From Mameliella sp. CS4 (GTDB taxonomy: Bacteria; Pseudomonadota; Alphaproteobacteria; Rhodobacterales; Rhodobacteraceae): 64,000 bases of DNA. Made by a program: the position numbers and the translations under genes. The DNA lies in NCBI RefSeq assembly GCF_019392335.1, contig NZ_JAHXRQ010000004.1, forward strand, positions 203,964-267,963. The letters run 5' to 3'. Under the pieces are notes generated by a model. It had not been told where the DNA came from and ran no database searches. It was given only the letters and a program-made list of their open reading frames with translations. Positions 48,303 to 56,434 of the stretch are shown piece after piece. Each line of letters starts with the position of its first letter. The stretch's first letter is position 1.

Positions 48303-49259
48303 ATGAGTCACGGTTACGAATCCGGTCGGCTGAACCTTCCGTTCACCGGCATCTGCACCTTTGCCAAGGCCCCCTATCAGCCCGACTGGGCGGACCTGCA
48401 GGCGGACGCAGCGATCCTTGGCGCGCCCTTCGACGCCGGAACGCAATGGCGCGCCGGGGCACGGTTTGGCCCGCGCGGCGTGCGCGACGCCTCGACCCTG
48501 TTCAGCTTTGGCCACGCGGGCGCCTATGACCATGAGGACGACGTGACCTACCTGGACGGCGTGCGGCTGGTCGACATGGGCGATGCCGACATCGTCCATA
48601 CCGACACCCTGACCAGCCACGCCAATATCCGCCGCGGCGTCGAGGCCGCCCTGAAAGCGGGCGCCCTGCCCGTCACCATCGGCGGCGATCATTCCGTCAA
48701 TATCCCCTGTATCGAGGCCTACGAGGGCCGCGCCCCCTTTCATGTCCTGCAGATCGACGCGCACCTGGATTTCGTCGATGAACGCCACGGCGTCACCCGC
48801 GGGCACGGCAATCCGATGCGGCGGGCGGCCGAAAAACCCTGGGTCACGGGGCTGACCCAACTGGGCATCCGCAACGTGTCATCCACCGCGCGCGAGGGCT
48901 ACGAGGACGCCCGCGCGCGTGGGTCCGACATCTTGTCAGTCCGGCAGGTGCGCAAATTGGGCCCCGAGGCCACCGCCGCCCGGCTGCCCGAAGGCGTGCC
49001 GATCTACATCACCATCGACATCGACGCCTTCTGCCCCTCGATCGCGCCGGGCACGGGCACGCCCAGCCACGGCGGATTCCTCTACTATGAGGTACTCGAA
49101 ATCCTGCAACAGGCGGTCCGCACTCACCCTGTCGTGGGCATTGACCTGGTCGAGGTCGCGCCGGACTACGATCCGACCGGCAGCACGTCGATCCTCGCCG
49201 CGCAATTGTTGATGAACCTGCTGGGCTTTGTCTTTCACGCGGGGCTGCCCAGACCCTAG
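48303..49259 (+). CDS. agmatinase/ureohydrolase family protein
   Basis: Arginase-superfamily enzyme of 318 residues. The binuclear Mn site is complete: His130 in IGGDHS, Asp152, His154 and Asp156 in IDAHLDF, Asp239 and Asp241 in ITIDIDAFCPS. It hydrolyses a guanidino compound to urea and an amine; agmatine (to putrescine) is the default family call, but the substrate loop GVTRGHGNPMRRAAE differs from classic SpeB, so guanidinobutyrate or a similar compound is possible. Start by AAGGAGAG site; the frame is open seven codons further up. Confidence 0.88.
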   Translation: MSHGYESGRLNLPFTGICTFAKAPYQPDWADLQADAAILGAPFDAGTQWRAGARFGPRGVRDASTLFSFGHAGAYDHEDDVTYLDGVRLVDMGDADIVHTDTLTSHANIRRGVEAALKAGALPVTIGGDHSVNIPCIEAYEGRAPFHVLQIDAHLDFVDERHGVTRGHGNPMRRAAEKPWVTGLTQLGIRNVSSTAREGYEDARARGSDILSVRQVRKLGPEATAARLPEGVPIYITIDIDAFCPSIAPGTGTPSHGGFLYYEVLEILQQAVRTHPVVGIDLVEVAPDYDPTGSTSILAAQLLMNLLGFVFHAGLPRP

Positions 49260-49386
49260 GCTGAAATCCGCATCAAATCCGCCGCGCTCCCGCAAAGGTT
49301 CGCGCAGCCCCGCTCACAGGCCTTGCCGTCACCGCCTTGTCGCGTTTGTGTGGTGCAGAGCACCCGACCCAGAACAGGACCCGCCC

Positions 49387-50535
49387 ATGACCGCCCCCCT
49401 TGCCGGATACGTCATTCTTGACCTGACGCATGTCCTTGCCGGCCCCTTCTGCACCATGACGCTTGCGGACATGGGGGCACAAGTGATCAAGGTCGAACAA
49501 CCCTCGGGGGGGGATGACACCCGCGCTTTCCCCCCGTTCAAGGACGGGAAATCCGCCTACTTCGCCGCCATCAACCACGGCAAGAAGAGCATCGCGCTGA
49601 ACCTCAAGGCGGACGAGGACAGGCTGATCTTCGAACGGCTTCTGGCCCGCGCCGACGTCATCGTCGAAAACTTCCGCCCCGGCGTGATGGAGCGGCTGGG
49701 CTACGGATGGGAGGATCTGCACGCCGCCTTTCCCCGCCTGGTCTATGGCGCGGTGTCGGGGTTCGGCCATACCGGCCCGGATGCGCGTCGCCCGGCCTAT
49801 GACATGGTGGTGCAGGCGCGCGGCGGGGTGATGTCGATCACCGGCGAAAAGGACCGCGACCCGGTGCGCGTGGGCGCCTCGATCGGCGATATCGTGGCGG
49901 GCATGTTCCTGTCGCAGGGAATCCTTGCCGCGCTGCTGGACCGCGACCGGTCCGGCCTGGGGCGCAAGATCGACGTGGCCATGCTGGACAGCCAGCTGGC
50001 CATCCTGGAACACGCGGTCGCCCTGACCACCGTGACCGGGAAAGCGCCCGGACCGTCCGGCGCGCGGCATCCCTCGATCACCCCCTTCGAGACCTTCCAT
50101 GCCTCGGACGGGTTGTTCGTGATCGCCGCGGGGAACGACCGGCTGTTCGAGAAACTCTGCATCGCGCTGGACCTGCCGATCTCGGACGATCCGCGCTTTG
50201 CCACCAACCCCGCGCGCTGCAAACACGCCCGCCTGCTGAAACGGCTGATCGAAGCCGTGACGCTGGAGAATACCTGCGCCTACTGGATCTCTCGGCTGAC
50301 TGCGGCGGGCATTCCCACGGGACCGATCCAGGACGTGTCGCAAGTGTTGAAGGACCCGCAGATCCTGGCGCGCAACATGGTGGTGGACATCCTCGACAAG
50401 AACGGGCGGCAGGCCTACACGGCCGCCGGAAACCCGATCAAGATGACCGATGCCCCTGACCCCAAGTCGCGCGCCCCCGCGCCCGACCTCGACGGCAACC
50501 GGGGCGAGATCCTGCGCTGGCTGGAACAGGGCTGA
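49387..50535 (+). CDS. CaiB/BaiF family (class III) CoA-transferase
   Basis: Protein of 382 residues. LAGYVILDLTHVLAGPFCTM opens the family fold, KVEQPSGGDDTR binds CoA, VENFRPGVMERLGYGWEDL is the family signature and PAYDMVVQARGG places the catalytic Asp139. It transfers CoA between carboxylic acids (formyl-CoA, succinyl-CoA or similar donors). No acyl-CoA partner genes flank it, so the substrate is open. Start at the ATG of MTAPLAGY. Confidence 0.92.
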   Translation: MTAPLAGYVILDLTHVLAGPFCTMTLADMGAQVIKVEQPSGGDDTRAFPPFKDGKSAYFAAINHGKKSIALNLKADEDRLIFERLLARADVIVENFRPGVMERLGYGWEDLHAAFPRLVYGAVSGFGHTGPDARRPAYDMVVQARGGVMSITGEKDRDPVRVGASIGDIVAGMFLSQGILAALLDRDRSGLGRKIDVAMLDSQLAILEHAVALTTVTGKAPGPSGARHPSITPFETFHASDGLFVIAAGNDRLFEKLCIALDLPISDDPRFATNPARCKHARLLKRLIEAVTLENTCAYWISRLTAAGIPTGPIQDVSQVLKDPQILARNMVVDILDKNGRQAYTAAGNPIKMTDAPDPKSRAPAPDLDGNRGEILRWLEQG

Positions 50536-50671
50536 CCGCCGCCCCGCCGTCTCTTGCCACGCCGGGCCGCCGCCCGGCGCGTTCTGCCGCTTTCTGCCCT
50601 GATCCTGACGCCTTGCGTCTTTCCCTCGCCGGTGCAGCCGCTATGGTCCGCCCAACCCGGAGGTTCGCTTT

Positions 50672-52711
50672 ATGACCAAAGATCCGCTTGTCGTTTTCAC
50701 CCCGTCCGGAAAGCGCGGCCGCTTTCCCGTCGGCACCCCCGTCCTGACCGCCGCCCGCCAGCTGGGCGTCGACCTCGATTCCGTCTGCGGCGGGCGCGGC
50801 ATCTGTTCGAAATGCCAGATCACGCCCGCCTATGGCGATTTCCCGAAACACGGTGTCCACGTCGCGCAGGACGCCCTGTCGGACTGGAACAAGGTCGAGG
50901 AACGCTATGACCAGAAACGCGGGCTGAAACCCGGGCGCCGCCTTGGCTGCCAGGCCACGGTTCAGCGCGACGTGGTGATCGACGTGCCCGCCGAAAGCCA
51001 GGTCCACCGCCAGGTCGTGCGCAAGGCCGCCACCGCCCGCGTCATCGAGATGGACCCCGCCACGCGGATCTTCTACGTCGAGGTCGAAGAGCCCGACATG
51101 CACGAACCGACGGGTGACCTGGAACGTCTTGCCCGCGCGCTCAAGGCGCAATGGGACATCCCCGGGATCACGGCAGACGTCTCGCTTTTGGGCCAGTTGC
51201 AGCCGATCCTGCGCAAGGGCGACTGGAAGATCACCGTTGCCCTCAACAAATCCGCGGCGGAGGCCACCCCGCACCTGATCGCCGCCTGGCCGGGATTGCA
51301 CGAGGGCGGAATCTACGGTCTGGCCATCGACCTCGGCTCGACCACCATCGCGGCGCATCTGACCAACCTGGACACGGGTGAGGTCGTCGCCTCCTCGGGC
51401 ATCATGAACCCGCAGATCCGCTTTGGCGAAGACCTGATGAGCCGGGTGTCCTATTCGATGATGAACCCCGGCGGCGATGTCGAGATGACCCGCGCCGTGC
51501 GTGAGGCCATCGACACGCTGGCGGTGGAAATCGCCAAGGAGGCCGGGATCGCGCCATCGCTGATCCTGGAAACGGTCTTTGTCTGCAACCCGGTGATGCA
51601 TCACTTGCTGTTGGGCATCGACCCGGTCGAGCTGGGACAGGCGCCATTTGCACTCGCCACCTCCAATTCCCTGACCCTGACAGCGCGCGACCTCGACCTG
51701 ACCTCTCTGCCCGCCTCGGCGCAGGTCTACATCCTGCCCTGCATCGCGGGCCATGTCGGCGCCGACGCCGCCGCCGTCGCCCTGTCAGAGGAACCGGGCA
51801 AGTCCGAAGACCTGGTCCTGGTCGTGGACGTGGGCACCAACGCCGAGATCCTGCTGGGCGACAAGACCCGCGTGCTGGCCTGTTCCTCGCCCACCGGCCC
51901 CGCCTTTGAAGGGGCGCAGATCAGCTCCGGCCAGCGTGCTGCCCCCGGCGCCATCGAAGCCATCCGCATCGACCCCGAGACCAAGGAACCCCGTTTCCGC
52001 GTCATCGGTTGTGACAAGTGGTCGAACGAAGAAGGCTTCTGGGAGGAAACCGCCGCGACCGGCATCACCGGCATCTGCGGATCGGGCATCATAGAGGCGG
52101 TGGCAGAGTTGCGCACCGCAGGTCTGCTGGACCCCTCGGGCCTGATCGGCGGACCGGCCCAGACCGGAACGGATCGTTGCGTTGCCGAGGGCCGCACCCA
52201 CAGTTACCTGATCCATGACGCCACCGCCGAGGGCGGGCCGCGCATCACCGTGACACAGGGCGATATCCGCGCCATCCAGCTGGCCAAATCGGCGCTTTAT
52301 GCCGGGGCGCGCCTGCTGATGGACACCCGTGGCGTCGACAAGGTCGACCGGGTGGTTCTGGCCGGCGCCTTCGGCGCCCATATCTCGCCCCAGCACGCCA
52401 TGGTGTTGGGCATGATCCCGGACGTGCCGCTGGACAAGGTCACAAGCGCGGGCAACGCGGCGGGCACCGGCGCGCGCATCGCCCTGTGCAACCTGGCCGC
52501 CCGGCGCGAGATCGAGCGCGTGGTGCGCGAGATTACCAAGGTCGAAACTGCGATCGAACCGAAGTTCCAGGAACACTTCGTCAACGCCAACGCGATCCCG
52601 CACGCCACCGATGCTTTCCCGGAGCTGAACAAGATCGTCACCCTGCCGCAGGTCAGCTTCAACTCCGGCGGCGAGGACGGCGGCGGACGCCGCAGGCGAC
52701 GGCGCGGGTAG
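50672..52711 (+). CDS. corrinoid protein reductive activator (RACE; ferredoxin plus ASKHA/DUF4445)
   Basis: Protein of 679 residues. The N-terminus is a [2Fe-2S] ferredoxin domain with Cys39, Cys45, Cys48 (VCGGRGICSKCQ) and Cys93 (LGCQ). A linker and then an actin-like ATPase fold follow (GLAIDLGSTTIAAHL, VLVVDVGTNAEILLG, TGICGSGIIEAVAEL, VLAGAFGAHISPQHA). Such proteins use ATP to reduce inactive Co(II) corrinoid proteins to Co(I). This suits an MttB-type or other corrinoid methyltransferase system; an MttB-family gene is 20 kb away. The C-terminus is Gly/Arg-rich (GGGRRRRRRG). Confidence 0.92.
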   Translation: MTKDPLVVFTPSGKRGRFPVGTPVLTAARQLGVDLDSVCGGRGICSKCQITPAYGDFPKHGVHVAQDALSDWNKVEERYDQKRGLKPGRRLGCQATVQRDVVIDVPAESQVHRQVVRKAATARVIEMDPATRIFYVEVEEPDMHEPTGDLERLARALKAQWDIPGITADVSLLGQLQPILRKGDWKITVALNKSAAEATPHLIAAWPGLHEGGIYGLAIDLGSTTIAAHLTNLDTGEVVASSGIMNPQIRFGEDLMSRVSYSMMNPGGDVEMTRAVREAIDTLAVEIAKEAGIAPSLILETVFVCNPVMHHLLLGIDPVELGQAPFALATSNSLTLTARDLDLTSLPASAQVYILPCIAGHVGADAAAVALSEEPGKSEDLVLVVDVGTNAEILLGDKTRVLACSSPTGPAFEGAQISSGQRAAPGAIEAIRIDPETKEPRFRVIGCDKWSNEEGFWEETAATGITGICGSGIIEAVAELRTAGLLDPSGLIGGPAQTGTDRCVAEGRTHSYLIHDATAEGGPRITVTQGDIRAIQLAKSALYAGARLLMDTRGVDKVDRVVLAGAFGAHISPQHAMVLGMIPDVPLDKVTSAGNAAGTGARIALCNLAARREIERVVREITKVETAIEPKFQEHFVNANAIPHATDAFPELNKIVTLPQVSFNSGGEDGGGRRRRRRG

Positions 52712-52729
52712 TCCCGCGCCGCGCAGGCC

Positions 52730-53872
52730 TTACAGCAGACCGCGCCCCGCGAGGTTGCGCATCAGCGCCGAGGTGCCGAAGGTCCAGGGCGCGCATTCGG
52801 TCGACAGTCGCACTGTGTTGCGCAGGCTGCCCAGGTGCGGCTCGGAAATCTCGACCACGTCGCCCAGCTTGTGGGTGAACCCCTCGCCGGGGATGTCACG
52901 GTCCTCAGTCGGGGCAAAGAGCGTGCCCAGCATCAGGAAGAACCCGTCCGGGTACTGGTGATGCGCGCCGCAGGTCTGCGCCACGAGGTCCTCGGGATCG
53001 CGGCTGATCTCGGACATGCTGCTGGATCCGTTCAGGACAAAGCCATCCGTCCCGGTCACGGTCAGCGTCAGTTCCGCCCGCCGCACGTCGTCCAGCCCAT
53101 AGCTTTCGTCGAAGAGACGCAGCATCGGCCCCACCGCGCAGGAGGCATTGTTGTCCTTGGCCTTGCCAAGCAGCAGCGCCGAGCGCCCCTCGACGTCACG
53201 CAGGTTCACGTCGTTCCCCAGTGTCGCGCCCCGGATGCGCCCCTGCCCGTCGCAGGCCAGCACGATCTCGGGTTCGGGATTGTTCCAGGTCGAGACCGGG
53301 TGCAGCCCGACACTGGCACCGAACCCCACAGCGGACATGGGCTGCGCCTTGGAAAAGACCTCGGCATAGGGGCCAATGCCCACTTCCAGGTATTGCGACC
53401 AGACACCATCGGCGATCAGCACCTCCTTGAGCTGTCCGGCCTTGTCCGATCCCGGTTCCACCCCGCGCAGGCTCTCGCCCAGGATGGCGGTACAGCGTTC
53501 GCGGATCGCCAGCGCCCGGGCCGGATCGCCCTTGGCCTGTTCCTCGATCACCCGTTCCAGCATCGACGAGACGAAGGTGACGCCACAGGCCTTGACCGGC
53601 TGCAGGTCGCAGGGTGCCTGCAGATACGGCCCCTGCGGATCTTCGCCGGAGGCCTCCGCCAGGGCCTCCAGCGCACCAAGACTGTCGCCGGGCGCGTTTT
53701 GCGCAAAGCTCACCGGGTCGTCGAGGTCGAGGAGCGCCTGCATGGTCGGCACCTCCCGGCAGGTGATATCGACCGCCTCGGCGCCCCGCCGCGCGATCAG
53801 CGCGGGGCCGTTGCGATCGGGTCGCCAGGCGCGGCCGACAAAAGTGCCGGTATCAGGCAGTGCAAGCGTCAT
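52730..53872 (-). CDS. fumarylacetoacetate hydrolase family protein
   Basis: Protein of 380 residues, with the FAH catalytic fold in the C-terminal two thirds. Conserved pieces are WNNPEPEIVLACD (metal-binding Glu pair), TLGNDVNLRDVEGR and the TGTDGFVLNGSSSMSEIS strand region. FAH members hydrolyse C-C bonds in 3-oxo acids or act as decarboxylases or hydratases; the specific reaction is unknown. Its stop lies 18 bases from the converging activator gene. Not the tyrosine-pathway enzyme by itself, since no homogentisate gene is nearby. Confidence 0.88.
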   Translation of the reverse strand: MTLALPDTGTFVGRAWRPDRNGPALIARRGAEAVDITCREVPTMQALLDLDDPVSFAQNAPGDSLGALEALAEASGEDPQGPYLQAPCDLQPVKACGVTFVSSMLERVIEEQAKGDPARALAIRERCTAILGESLRGVEPGSDKAGQLKEVLIADGVWSQYLEVGIGPYAEVFSKAQPMSAVGFGASVGLHPVSTWNNPEPEIVLACDGQGRIRGATLGNDVNLRDVEGRSALLLGKAKDNNASCAVGPMLRLFDESYGLDDVRRAELTLTVTGTDGFVLNGSSSMSEISRDPEDLVAQTCGAHHQYPDGFFLMLGTLFAPTEDRDIPGEGFTHKLGDVVEISEPHLGSLRNTVRLSTECAPWTFGTSALMRNLAGRGLL

Positions 53873-54021
53873 GGTTCAGGTCCTCCCGGTCTTGGTTCTT
53901 GGATAAGGGTCTAGAGGAAAAGCCAGGCAGGCGGAACCATCCCGGACCCACCTGGGCAATGGTTTGACGGATCGGTTTGATCTTGAACCGCCTCGGGTCC
54001 TGCGGTATCCAGTGCGTCGCT

Positions 54022-54095
54022 GCGGGTGTAGTTCAATGGTAGAACGGCAGCTTCCCAAGCTGCATACGAGGGTTCGATTCCCTTCACCCGCTCCA
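54022..54095 (+). tRNA. tRNA-Gly (anticodon CCC)
   Basis: Acceptor GCGGGTG (54022-54028) pairs with CACCCGC (54085-54091); T arm GAGGGTTCGATTCCCTT is canonical; the anticodon stem GCAGC/GCTGC encloses TTCCCAA, giving CCC. The CCA end is encoded (54093-54095). Confidence 0.97.
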
Positions 54096-54116
54096 ATCCC
54101 CCTGCCATCGCATGTT

Positions 54117-55229
54117 TCAGGCGGCCTCTTTGAGCCGTGCCTGCAACCGGGCCACGTCTGCCCGAAGGTCGTCAGAGATCGCTCCGTCGCGCGGAAAGTC
54201 CAGAAGCGTCGTGAACAAGGCAGGATCGGGACGCCCCTTGCGGTGCCAATCCAGCCCGCGCAGCACTGCCTCAGCCTCTGGCGGCAGGCGCTCCGGGACA
54301 TCCTCACCGGTGATTTCACCCCAGACTGCCGTCCAGCAGCGCGCCACCGTCCAGGGATTGTACCCGCCCCCGCCCGAGACGATCATGCGGGGCGCCATCT
54401 GGCGCAAGGCCCGGACCGCCGCCACATGGCTGCGGTTGGAGAGCGCAAGACGCGCCAGAGGGTCCTCGGCCAGCGCATCCGCCCCACATTGCAGAAAGAT
54501 CGCCTCTGGCCGGAACGCCTCTACCGCCGGCAGGATCATGTCCTCCAGCGCAAAGGCAAATTCCGTGTCGTTGAACCCGCGCGCCACCGGCAGGTTGAAG
54601 GCCGCCCCGCCCGCCCTGTCCCCCAGCGCGCCGGTAAAGGGCCAGCGCCGCGCCTCGTGGATGGAGATCATGCGCACCCGCTCGCTGCCCTCAAAGGCCA
54701 GTTCGACGCCGTCGCAATGATGCGCGTCGATATCGACATAGGCCACCCGACCCAGCCCCATCTCCAGCAGGCGACGGATGGTCAGGACAGGCTCGTTCAA
54801 AAAGCAGAAGCCCGCCGCGGCATCGGGCAGGCCGTGATGCTGGCCGCCGCCCGGATTGTGCACGATCCCGCCGTCGCGCACCAGTTCCGCCGCCAATAGA
54901 CCGCCCCCCACGGCGGTCGCGGGCCTGCGGTACATCTCGGGGAAAACCGGGTTCGACAGGGTGCCCAGCCCGTGACGCGCCCGCACCTCGTCACTGACCT
55001 GCTGCGCAGCCTCGGCGGCCTGCAACGCGGCGATATAGGCTGGGGTGTGGAACCCTGTCAGCGCCACCGGCTTGGCGCGGGGCGATGTCCGATAGCGCGC
55101 CTCGGGCAGCCAACCCAGCGCGCGCGAAAGATCCGTCACCGCGGGCACCCGCTGGATCGACAGCGGGTGGCGCGGCCCATAGACCGATCCCCGGTAAATG
55201 CGCGAGCCGATGAAGACGGGACTGGACAT
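54117..55229 (-). CDS. histone deacetylase family (AcuC-like) protein
   Basis: Zinc hydrolase of 370 residues of the arginase/deacetylase fold. NPGGGQHHGLPDAAAGFCFLN supplies the charge-relay His pair, YVDIDAHHCDGVELAFEG the metal ligands Asp and His, and LQCGADALAEDPLARLALS the third ligand Asp. Bacterial members deacetylate acetylpolyamines or, as AcuC, acetyl-CoA synthetase. The start is the ATG of MSSPVF; the 16 codons upstream lack homology. Substrate unassigned. Confidence 0.92.
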   Translation of the reverse strand: MSSPVFIGSRIYRGSVYGPRHPLSIQRVPAVTDLSRALGWLPEARYRTSPRAKPVALTGFHTPAYIAALQAAEAAQQVSDEVRARHGLGTLSNPVFPEMYRRPATAVGGGLLAAELVRDGGIVHNPGGGQHHGLPDAAAGFCFLNEPVLTIRRLLEMGLGRVAYVDIDAHHCDGVELAFEGSERVRMISIHEARRWPFTGALGDRAGGAAFNLPVARGFNDTEFAFALEDMILPAVEAFRPEAIFLQCGADALAEDPLARLALSNRSHVAAVRALRQMAPRMIVSGGGGYNPWTVARCWTAVWGEITGEDVPERLPPEAEAVLRGLDWHRKGRPDPALFTTLLDFPRDGAISDDLRADVARLQARLKEAA

Positions 55230-55311
55230 GCCCCCAGAGTTAGAGCCTTCTGTCGCCAAAGGAAATCCGGTCCGCATTGAACCTTTTCCGTGACCGCCCT
55301 ATTCAAACGAC

Positions 55312-56385
55312 ATGCCACACGTTCCCTCATTTCGCCTGGTCTGGCAGACCGCCCTCATGTTGTGTTTCGGTGCGCTTGGCGGAACTCTTGCCACCTACGC
55401 GCATCTTCCCATGCCCTGGATGCTGGGCGGCCTGTTTTCATCGGCCCTCGTCGTCCTGCTCTGGGCACCGCGCATCCTGGAAGACTACAGTTTCCCGATG
55501 CAGTTTCGGACCGGCTTCGTCGCACTGATCGGGGTGATGATCGGCACCCAGGTCACGGCGGAGCTGGTGGTCCTGGCGGGCAAGCTGCCCTGGACGATGG
55601 CCGGGCTGGTCGTCTTTGTCGTGCTGGCCCATTTCGGGAACATGGCGATCTTTCGCTATCTTGGCGGCTATGACCGCGCCACCGCCTTCTACTCGGGCAC
55701 GCCGGGCGGACTGATGGAAAGCATCGTCATGGGCGAAGGCGCGGGCGCGGACATCCGCATCCTGACCGCTCAGCAGTTCCTGCGCATCATCGTGGTCATC
55801 ACGCTGTTGCCGCTGGGCCTGTCGCTCTGGATGGGGGCGCCTGTGGGCAGCGCGGCGGGGTTGCAGTCGGCGATGGGCCAGTCGCAGGTGACACCGCTGA
55901 CGCTGGTGACGATCGCGCTGGCGGCGGGGCTGGGCCTCTATCTCGCGCGGCTGATCCGTCTGCCCGCCGCCCAGCTGAGCGGACCGATGATCCTGGCCGC
56001 GCTGGCCACGGTGACGGGCGTGCTGGACCTGCACCTGCCGATCTGGCTGATCGCCGCCGCGCAGCTGGTGATCGGCGTCAGCCTGGGAATGCGGTTCAAG
56101 GGCGTGAACATGGGGCTTTTGCGCCGCTGCGCCTGGCTGGCGCTGGTCTCGGTGGCCTACATGCTGGTGCTGGGTGGGCTGCTCTCGGCGCTGCTGTGGC
56201 AGATCACCGGAATCGAATGGCTGCACCTGCTGATCAGTTTCTCACCCGGTGGCGTGGCCGAAATGTCGGTGGTCGCGCTCAGCCTCGCCGCCAATCCGGC
56301 GCTGGTCAGCCTGCATCATGTCGCGCGCATCCTGATGACGGTGGTCGAGCTGAGCCTGGCCGCGCGCCTGCTGGGCATGCGCTGA
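55312..56385 (+). CDS. AbrB family membrane protein (duplicated domain)
   Basis: Inner-membrane protein of 357 residues with about ten hydrophobic segments, built from two copies of the AbrB (Pfam 'putative ammonia monooxygenase') domain. The duplicated signature is SGTPGGLMESIVMGEG in the first half and SFSPGGVAEMSVVALSLA in the second. Members are predicted transporters or regulators of unknown substrate; the old ammonia monooxygenase name is not supported by the fold. Confidence 0.9.
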   Translation: MPHVPSFRLVWQTALMLCFGALGGTLATYAHLPMPWMLGGLFSSALVVLLWAPRILEDYSFPMQFRTGFVALIGVMIGTQVTAELVVLAGKLPWTMAGLVVFVVLAHFGNMAIFRYLGGYDRATAFYSGTPGGLMESIVMGEGAGADIRILTAQQFLRIIVVITLLPLGLSLWMGAPVGSAAGLQSAMGQSQVTPLTLVTIALAAGLGLYLARLIRLPAAQLSGPMILAALATVTGVLDLHLPIWLIAAAQLVIGVSLGMRFKGVNMGLLRRCAWLALVSVAYMLVLGGLLSALLWQITGIEWLHLLISFSPGGVAEMSVVALSLAANPALVSLHHVARILMTVVELSLAARLLGMR

Positions 56386-56434
56386 ACGCCGGTGAGGCCC
56401 CGTCCCGGGCCTGCCCCGGGACCTCTCCCACTTG

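Noticed and set aside
55312..56385. Ammonia monooxygenase
   Set aside because: This old family label is a misnomer; the protein is a duplicated AbrB-type membrane domain without AMO motifs or partner subunits.
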